A DNA stretch of 64,000 bases from Auriscalpium vulgare (taxonomy: Eukaryota; Basidiomycota; Agaricomycetes; Russulales; Auriscalpiaceae). The notes under the pieces are model-generated. The model searched no databases. It saw only the letters and a program-made list of their open reading frames with translations, and had not been told where the DNA came from. Below, piece after piece: positions 55,858-64,000 of the stretch (position 1 is the stretch's first letter; every line of letters begins with the position of its first letter). The stretch spans positions 868,001 to 932,000 of the forward strand of contig JAHBBC010000007.1 of the NCBI GenBank assembly GCA_019915015.1. The letters run 5' to 3'. The translations under genes and the position numbers were made by a program.

Positions 55858-58800
55858 TCATTGACCATCCGTCTTGTCCTCCAGTTCGAGTCCGTGCAGA
55901 TCAATAACATACATGCTGTAATTTCTATCCGTGGCTTGCGATGCTGACTTCTCGCCTTGGCTTTGATCAAAACCACACTGCAGATTGAGCATGACTTTGT
56001 ACTCGTCGAAGGAGAAGACCTGCTGTGTCCGAATGGAATCGAGCATACTCTACATTGAATGTGCCCGCTAAGTTAGTGGCCGGACGCATCTTACAAGAGT
56101 ACGTACCGTTGGGCCAAGCGCGAACAGAGCATAGTACTGTTTAGCTCTCTCGAACTCTGTGTCCTGGGAGTTCCGTGCGACCGTCTTAATACATTGCTGA
56201 AGAGCGAGCATGTTCCTGTTTATTTTTTGGATACCATGGGCGTTGGCAACCCGTATGTGTCGACCGTTGTAGATCAGCAGATCCTCCATGAGGATGCCAA
56301 GACCATCGAAGACAAATCTGAAGGAGAGTCAGAAGAACATCGGCGTGTGGAGCAAATGTGTATACACACCGTTGCTCGTGGACGGGCAAGGTTGTTGAGA
56401 TGATATCGTCAAAATCTCCCAACTCCAGGTTGAGATCGATGATGTGTGGATCAGGTTCCCCAACCTCGCTGTCTATGCGGTAGTTACCCTGCAGTGTAAA
56501 GTCAGTACAATCGCGCGCCAGAACTGCCTTGCTCACGTGTCGCAATGCCAGGTCTAGATAATGCGCCCCTCGGCAGCGAACGTCAATTCGAATTGTATGC
56601 AGAATCAATTCTGACAGCTGCTCGTAAGTCTTCAGCAATGCGTGGAACCGGCTATATTGCATTTCTCAGCATCAAAAACGATCGGTTAGGATGAGGGGAC
56701 ACACAGTGCCATTTCTCTCGAAAGGGGTAATTGGAGTTGCTCGTCGAGTCCAATAGGCTGAAGCGTAGGTAGCCAGGGGTATACGGGGTACCAGCGCTGA
56801 TTGGATCCATTCTCAAGGGAGTAGTGGGTGAGAAACTATCCTCAGGCACAGCCTTTAGTTGGTTCAGAGCTGCCAAAAACCAGGTCTGCAGCCAAAATGT
56901 CGGCTGAACTCTTTAGAGTCGAGGTGATGGGGAACGCACCACACTGCGGTATAAATTTCCGAGAGCCGACACATTGCGAAGAGGAACGATCAGGTCTTCC
57001 TTGCCAATCGGTTTGTCTGCCATCAGCTCTGCTTCTATGTCGCGCTCCCGCCGACATAGTTCTCGCCTCTTGTTCAAGTCGTTTTCCTGTTGCAAGGTGA
57101 AGAAAGCATCCGAACAACGTGGCAGAAAGCTAACCTGAGCGTTGTAAAGATCGTTAAGGCACAAACTAAGCTCCGACTTCTGGGCCCAATGTGCGGCAGT
57201 AGCTATGTGGCCATCGCCTTCCAAGTCTTGCGGCCTCTTCGTAGTGACGAGTGAATGGTATCTATCACTACAACGTTGGTAAAATTGAATGACCACCGTC
57301 AATATAAGCCTTGCGTAATTGTCTCGGTGGAAAGGCATCGTGCGGAGCATTGTGCACAACGAGTTGACCAGTGCCATGAGCTGGGTGCTAGACTGGGCGG
57401 GTCGCGTCAGTGTCAAAGTGGTGGAGCTAGGCAACTTAAACTCAACGTTGACAAGAGGTTCACAAGACAGCCACAGCGAAGAAGGATCTGGCTGGAAAGA
57501 CTCCGACCCTTCATGGCAAATTATGAGTTGATAATCCGACTGACGCAGACTGGCGCGCTCACCTGTCACTGCTTGATGGAAGAGCAAAGAAACCTTCTCT
57601 TCAAGCTGGGGAAGGTACACTTTCAGGACGAACTCGTCCATCACAGCACTGGATGCCCTCGCTGCCTCCAGACCAGATGGAAGAACATCCGCGACGTGAT
57701 CCATAAACGCTAGTAGTGGTTGAAATAAGACGCTGACATGGAAGGCGTCAGGTTTGGCAAGGAGTCGATGGTGCTGGTCGACACCAAGAAGACGCTCGTC
57801 TGTGCCAACAGTTGACAGCGTCGCCTGAACCGCTGTTTCTGAGGAACCCTGAACCAAGCCGGGCACACTATCCCTGAGCACACGATTGAGCTCATCTTCG
57901 TGAACTCGAAGGGCCTTCAGGGCTTGCTTCATGTCGGTGTCCGCGAACCGGAAAACATTCTGAGAGTGGCCATGCACAGATTATGGTCAGAGACCAAGAC
58001 TACAACGCACGGAGCTATCTCATACCTTTGACTTGTCGCGTCCAAATCGTCCCTCGCGGAGGACGTCGTTGATCGATGATATTGGGTTACGTCCTGACAT
58101 GGCACCTTGCTCCTCATCGGTCAGATAGTCATTTAGAAGGGTTCGGACCTAAGAGAGACCCGTTAGTTGGTTACATTGAAGATTAGCTGGTGCATACCTC
58201 AGCTTGCACCGGCATCCAAATCTCGGCCAATGGAAACAGGGAGCCGGGTTTGGCTCCCGTGGAGTCCTTGAAGTCGCGCCTCTGGAAGGCAAGACGTCAG
58301 CGTACTGACGAGGGCAGGCTGGAACGTATGCAGACCGAACCGATGCGATTGGCCACTTCATACACGACTCTTAGCCCCTGCATTACAGCATCAAGCTTGG
58401 AGAACAATGTCCAGAACAAATCTCGGATGACTTCGTGATCGACGTGCTTAGCAGACGACTCCAACGCCGAGAGGCGTAGCTGCAGGGGGCTCATGAGCAA
58501 GTGCTTCCCGCCTTTGTTGGAAGCCAGTAGTGTACTCGGAAGATCCATGCCTAGTCCACTGGTGACGGCAGGCTTGGACGCGAAGATGTACGGTGTGTGT
58601 GCATTGGCATCCGGGCTCGTTGCGCTGCTGACCAGGAGGGAAGTTCGGCGACCGTACTCCGCACGTTCGCCTACCTCATCCACAGTTGTCTCTACAAGGG
58701 AGTATATCTCGCTAGGCAAGCGTTGCGCGACGATATCTAGAGCACTTCCGAGTTTCCCTAGTACAGCAAGCGACTCCAGGAGGGTCTCTAGGTAGGAGAA

Positions 58801-60680
58801 AGAGTCCGTTTCCGGATTCCTTCCCTGAGCACCGTTCGACAGATTGGACATGGAAGCCACCGAAAGAGACGGGTTGAAGGCGTTGCCAAGGTTAGAGGAC
58901 GACCCGTTGGTTAAACCTCCATTTTGCATGGAGCTACGAAAACTAGGTTCGTCGACTTCGTCCGGTGGATCGTTCGGGCGGAGTGCAAGGTCGTGGAGAT
59001 AGCGAGTCAATCGGGAAGGACGGGACGAAGGCGTCGCAGGCGTAGCAGGAGTCGTAGGGGTCGTGGGCTGTTGGTGAATGGTTGAAGGCAACGGCTCGTC
59101 TTCGAATTCAGTCTTGGGCACTTTCAAGTTTGATATCAGAGAACAATTATGTGCCTTCCACCCAAGAATGATGTCACTTACTATTTTGCTGATTGATCGT
59201 GTACGCAGACCAACGTGTCTCGCACCAGAAGGACTTGAGGTACAAATGATTGTGCAGCTCGTCGATGAGAATCTCTCGGAGCGCCTGCCACAGCCCATCA
59301 AGATATTCCCTGCCGTCAAACAGGAGTCACAACTACGTACAGCTTCTTGACCATTCAGATAGCTTCGCAGATCGGCTACAGCTCCGATATCGAGCATGTC
59401 TTGCTTGTTGATCGTCTTCAAACTGCGTACCAGTAGGATCGATGCCTGCAGTAGCCGCTTTTCGGACATAAGGCTCTCCAAAACGTCGGGAACAAGCCTC
59501 AGCCGCTCGCTAAAAGACAATGAGCTCGCGGCTAAGTGTCTGGAGACACCCCTGCGACGTACATGTGGTCCATGATGCGAAGCATTTCTTCTAGCGTTTG
59601 GCCTCTCGTCCACAGTTGCACCAAATCCGCACGTTTATTGCCCAAGGCATCCTTCGCCTCCTGAAGTGCAGATCGTGCGCCTTTGATCTGATCCTGGGTA
59701 GTGCCTAGATGATTCAAAAGTGAAGAATGGTGTGGTAGGGAGGCAGCGAATGCTTGGTAGTGTTCTGAAGCCCATGAAAATTAGAGCAGTGACGGCACGA
59801 ATGTTGCCCACATACTGTCAACAGAGCCCTTCAGAGCGCGAGATAGCATGAGCTTTGTCCGTCGAAAGGAGTCCATGTCTTTGCCTGACGAAGTGTCATC
59901 TAGGATTTGCAAAGCGAGATCGACCGGATTGAACTGGCATAAAGATGAAATAGTTACAACTCCATAGTACATGTGAGGTGTCGAGACGTCCTCACGTCTG
60001 GGTCGATGACAAACTCCCATTCGTCCTTTATACTGTCCAAGACGGCTACCGAAATCGATCAACGGACTGACTGAAGGACCAGGACCAGAATGAAGGCACG
60101 CATTACCGTCGATGTCCCCGGTCCTGGCCCTGCCATTGACACGCCTCCCAGGAACCCTCTCTTGAATGCGCCTTTGCCTCTGCTGCTCCGCTTCCATGGC
60201 CCTCTGCCGCTCCTGCTCATATTCGTCGTCTCGCCTCCGTGCGCCAGCGCTCTGGAAGGCTGACATGACAGAAGCCAGAGAGGTAGGCGACATTTGGGAT
60301 TCATCCAGAGTGGGAGCATTGGCGCGAGGGGCCCTCGGAGGCCTGGTCGACCCGGTGGTGCTGGTGCTGCCGTTGCGAGCCCGGTATCCATTGGCATCCG
60401 ACCGCGTGCCGGTCCCGTTGGCGTTGCGAACGCGAGACGACGAGGATTGATAGTCGGAATCTGTGGCCTGTGTATTCCTCAGTTCTGAGCGTTGTGGCCT
60501 GGACGGCCCTGTAGGTGAGCCGGAAGCCGACGCGACGGAGCTGTTGCTGGGCGTGGTTGGCCGTGCTGGCTGCCTGTTTATCTGAAGAGGTCGTGTATTG
60601 ATGCCGGACGAAGATGACGGAGGGTCGCTACTATAAGGGGGACGCCTGCTTGCGGCTGTTGGGAAAGGTGGTCGCGACAT
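55858..60680 (-). CDS. SEC8: Exocyst complex subunit Sec8
   Basis: One of eight exocyst subunits that tether secretory vesicles at the plasma membrane. A Ser/Pro/Arg-rich N-terminus (MSRPPFPTAASRRPPYSSDP) includes a short coiled coil (RRDDEYEQERQRAMEAEQQR). The Sec8 domain follows: NPVDLALQILDDTSSGKDMD, FRRTKLMLSRALKGSVDS, KDALGNKRADLVQLWTRG, EEMLRIMDH, RLRLVPDVLESLMSEKRLLQ and LRSYLNGQEAA. Later parts are FSYLETLLESLAVLGKLGSA, LLMSPLQLRLSALESS, FQPLLAFMDHVADVLPSGLE and the last ARNSQDTEFERAKQYYALFA. Stop is TGA at 55858-55860. At least ten introns occur. The start ATG is at 60678-60680, 186 bp from the divergent CHD-like gene. Confidence 0.88.
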
Positions 60681-60866
60681 GAAGAGAGTTGAGCGGCGGT
60701 CGCAGCGGCTTGGATGGCATGGAGATATTGCTTTCGCGGTCCACGGACCAATATCTAAGGTCGGCGACAAAGTCCACGGACCGCGACGGTGATTACGGTA
60801 TGATCTCAGCGCCGCGACGCGCTCAGACGCGCTCTTGCCTTCATTCCCCCTCCACCGCGCCTCAAC

Positions 60867-63800
60867 ATGTCCGACGACCCTCTGATAGACGCAATAGACT
60901 CAGTTTCTACGCCCAAAAGCTCATTAATCTCCTCCCAGAGGCACACATCTTCTCCCCCAAGCCCACTCACTCCCGCTCCCTCCACACAACCCCAAACTTT
61001 CCCGCCGTCGCTACAGCGCGCCCCTAAGCAGTCGTTTTTCATCCAGATCCCCGCTTTGAATTCCTCAACGCGGGACACGTACGAGGACGTTGGAGACCTT
61101 GAATATCCTGGCGATTATGACGAGGACATGTCCCCTGGTACCGTCGTCTACGAGTACCGTGATCCCAAGACGACCACACTTTGGTATTATGTCCAGAACG
61201 CGGACGGAATGGCGCACAAGGTACACGCATATACTTTGCGCAAATATGCCAATTTTGACGCGTTTATATCTGCCCAGTTCGAAGCCTCTGTTCTCGCAAT
61301 GGAGCACCCGTCCCTTGTCGCTGATTTTGGTAGGCATCTAGCCGTCATATGTCCTGCAGGTCCTGTGTCATATTGATCACAATCCTCCACGTGTCTGTAG
61401 AGCGCAGGAAGAGCAGAGGGCACCTTACAGACTTCAATCCGTCAGCTACAAACGTGCATCCAAAGTCTCGCGTCAAAATCACCATCAACATGTCCAAGTT
61501 GACGCGGCGCGCCCAGCAAGCAGGCTCCTCCAAGGGCATGCCCTTGGTTATTGATTCGGATGCAGAAGAAGCCGAAGAGTGGGACAGAGATGTCCCGGAG
61601 GGCTCGGGTCCAAGCGACGGTGACTACTCTGAAGATACAACGCCCGGGCCCGGAAGAAGAGGTCTACGGAAACAGAAGAAACTCCCGTTTAGTCCAAGGA
61701 AAACACGTCACTCCCGCCAGGCGGCAGCCGTCCGTCACGTCGACGAAGATGATGATGAAGTTACGGATGAGAGTCCCACAAAGACTGCAGGAGCTCGCCG
61801 CTCAACGCGCCAACGAAAGCCTGTCAAGACCCAGTATCTTGATGAAGACTTCGAAGATGACGGGTCTGAAGAAGCCTCTGACGAGTATAGCCAAGGTGTT
61901 TCGAGTCGCTCGAAAGGAAAGGCTAAGAAGGTGATACGCGGCAAGGCGTCTCGCCCCGCCTATGGTCACGTACGATCCGTGGCAGACCTCGACTACGACC
62001 CGCACGATGACGAGGACACCGCGGCGCTGCGAGCTCACAGATATGAATGTGAAAAGTGTCGCAGGCAGCCCGCGCATGTTTTGTTGGAGAGGGAAGTGAG
62101 ATTAGCCCAGAAGCGGAAGGGAACACGGAAGAAGAAGGACGATCTCGAGGGGAGCGACGATGAAGAAACTCGGCTCTCCGCATTGGGTGGATGGGTGAGA
62201 TGGTATGCCTCCGTCTTCTTTCACATAACTTTTTGTACTGACTATGGCTGTTATGTGCGCAGTATGAAATGCACATTGAGCTCGCATTGGCAGTGCCTTT
62301 TAGGCTCAGAGCGTGAGGAGATCCTCAAAGCTATACGCGATCGCGATCGCGCATCCTGGGCGGTATCGCATCCTGAAAGCATATGTCTCCCTACCAAGCG
62401 GCCAGGCCTCGACGCGCAGCAGATCACCGAGTTCATCTGCTCGATGTGTTCGAAGGGCGGGTCTTGTATGGGGTGCATGGAGGTAGCCCTTGAACCTTAC
62501 ACTGCCCAGCCAGTCAAGCCATTCCGGGACGGCAAGGAAACAGACGCCGCGGTCGCAGCTCCTGACGCGACGCAGCGAGAGTCCGCTCAAGATGCCCTAG
62601 CCAATGAGCTCTTATTCCGATGCAGGACATGTCGACGACTGGCTCACTACCACCATCTTCCCCCTCCGGACATCGCCCTTGACAGCACCGAAGGCGAGGT
62701 GTACTACGCTCAGATTGCGGAATACTACCAGAGCACGAATGGATGGTCTTGCGCCGACTGCGCTTCCTATGTCTACGTTGCAGAGAAGATTCTGGCTTGG
62801 CGCCCATTTCCTGCAAATGCCGAACAGCCGTCCATCCTTGCGGGCGAAGCGCCTAATCCGAAGGTCCAACTACCCCGCGAATATCTCGTGAAATGGCAGG
62901 ATCGTAGCTATCGACGGACGCAGTGGGTCCATCATGGCTGGCTCGCAGCAAAACACGCAGGACTTCTCCGGCATTTTTTGGCTAGCGGACCGAAAGTCGA
63001 CCTTCTCAAGGAAGCTCTAAGGGAGGAAGAAGCCGCGAACGCTATGGCAGAAGGAGGTATTGGATCTGCAGCGGATGAGACAACTGATCCAGCGGAGATG
63101 CATAAAGGACGGACTTCGGATATGTCGTGGCTTAGTGCAAACCCGGACGCCGAGCGCAAAATCCCTCCTGCCTGGAAGACAGTTGATCGTGTGCTGGACG
63201 TCCTGATGTGGATCCCTACCTCACTCAGACGGAAAGGAGGCAAAGCCAAAGGGAATGCTAAAGCTACGCTCCAATCGAAGCGAAGAGTCGACAGCGAAGA
63301 GGACGAATCGGAAGAGGACGACCCGGACCAAGAAGAACGGGATGCGGCCTTCAATATTGGTGAACAGCCAGGAAAGAGTGTGACGTGTACCCTCGACGAA
63401 TGGGAGGAAATGCGAGGCGAACCTGTTTCGCAGGACGATATTAGCTCGGTCGTGTGGGCCTTCATCAAATGGGACGACCTGGGATATGATGAAGGTTAGT
63501 CTTTTTGCTGTCTCTGGGCTCCTGTCGATCTCACCGTTTGAAGCGACTTGGGACTCCCCTCCGCGACCGGAGGAGCCGGGCTATTCCGCATTCCAGCTTG
63601 CGTTCGAACGTTTGATAGTGTCTCGCTCGGTGGTTGTGCCGACAAAGTCCAAGGTCAATCAGAATCGAGCGCAAGGCGGATTCCGCAAGCATCGTCTGAA
63701 GACCGAAGAGGACCAGCCAGCCCTGGGTCAAAAAGAGAATCTGAAACTCATGCCGTTCCAAGTTTGTCATTTGTCTATCAATGCGTCCATGTCGTCTTGA

Positions 63801-64000
63801 CCCCCATCGAATATAGGTCGATGGCTTTAACTGGCTATGTTCCAATTGGTGGGATCGCCAGCCTTGCATCCTTGCCGATGAGATGGGACTGGTACGCCTG
63901 TCTTCCCTTACTCCGTTGCTCTGCTATGCATGCTTACATATTGTAGGGCAAGACCGTTCAAATCGCCACATTCGTCGGAAGCATCGTCCATAAATTCAAC
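60867..64000 (+). CDS. CHD/Mi-2-like SNF2 chromatin remodeler (3' partial)
   Basis: An ATP-dependent nucleosome remodeler. The N-terminus (MSDDPLIDAIDSVSTPKSSL, then VGDLEYPGDYDEDMSPGTVV) precedes an acidic/basic disordered region with RRSTRQRKPVKTQYLDEDFE. Cys-rich zinc-binding segments follow: HRYECEKCRRQ, ITEFICSMCSKGGSCMGC, LLFRCRTCRRLAHYHHLP and WSCADCASYVY, as in PHD-like fingers. A chromodomain-like part is LPREYLVKWQDRSYRRTQWV, and IKWDDLGYDEATWDSP is a second. The helicase starts near 63816 with VDGFNWLC, then ILADEMGLGKTVQIATFVGS (motif I), and runs off the window. Domain order fits CHD3/Mi-2 and fission yeast Mit1. No frame break is obvious, except possibly at the end near 63700-63820. 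Confidence 0.86.

Noticed and set aside
1..64000. CRISPR arrays, bacterial operons or a secondary-metabolite cluster
   Set aside because: No direct-repeat arrays were seen, and the genes are intron-rich eukaryotic housekeeping genes without a polyketide or peptide synthase.

Overview
The window is fungal nuclear DNA, most likely from an Agaricomycete (mushroom or polypore type basidiomycete). Genes are dense on both strands, split by many introns of about 36-70 nt with GT/GC-AG borders, and include basidiomycete-type families. A secreted GH5 endoglucanase with an N-terminal CBM1 suggests a plant-cell-wall degrader. No bacterial, phage, CRISPR or rRNA signal was seen.

Layout. 0-9 kb: a SIZ/PIAS SUMO E3 ligase (5' end outside the window), a pseudokinase-like gene, cytosolic ribosomal protein uS9 (RPS16), a divergent mitochondrial ribosomal protein uL4m, RAD51 and RNA polymerase subunit RPB8. 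9-20.5 kb: the ER-mitochondria tether MMM1 and two genes with a Rap1-like BRCT/BRCT/Myb layout flanking a CDK11-type kinase. The first Rap1-like gene is split by a PIF/Harbinger-type DNA transposon with about 67 bp terminal inverted repeats and a 3 bp target duplication. 20.5-32.6 kb: D-2-hydroxyglutarate dehydrogenase, a WD40 protein with N-terminal SUMO-interacting motifs, a DUF1764 protein, the SWI1/ARID subunit of SWI/SNF and an alpha-arrestin. 32.9-46.7 kb: a Rab5-type GTPase with an acidic insert, a secreted alginate-lyase-like protein, a peroxisomal (AKL-ending) acyl-CoA synthetase, a large CNH plus GYF-like protein, a DUF7726-like protein and S-formylglutathione hydrolase. 46.9-64 kb: an FHA-domain Chk2-like kinase, the ribosome-export GTPase LSG1, the GH5 endoglucanase, a LYR-motif protein, the exocyst subunit SEC8, and a CHD/Mi-2-like remodeler running off the right edge.

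The genes are mostly unrelated housekeeping functions. Loose themes are genome maintenance (RAD51, Chk2-like kinase, Rap1-like pair, SUMO ligase) and chromatin or transcription (SWI1, CHD, RPB8, CDK11). Several genes share short divergent promoters.

Caution: many conserved genes here (uL4m, RAD51, RPB8, MMM1, D2HGDH, SWI1, Rab5, CNH-GYF and others) can be read only by restoring single bases, usually in short homopolymers. Because the affected genes include ones known to be essential, this looks like residual sequencing error rather than gene death. Gene coordinates below therefore span reading-frame breaks, and exon borders are estimates read by eye.
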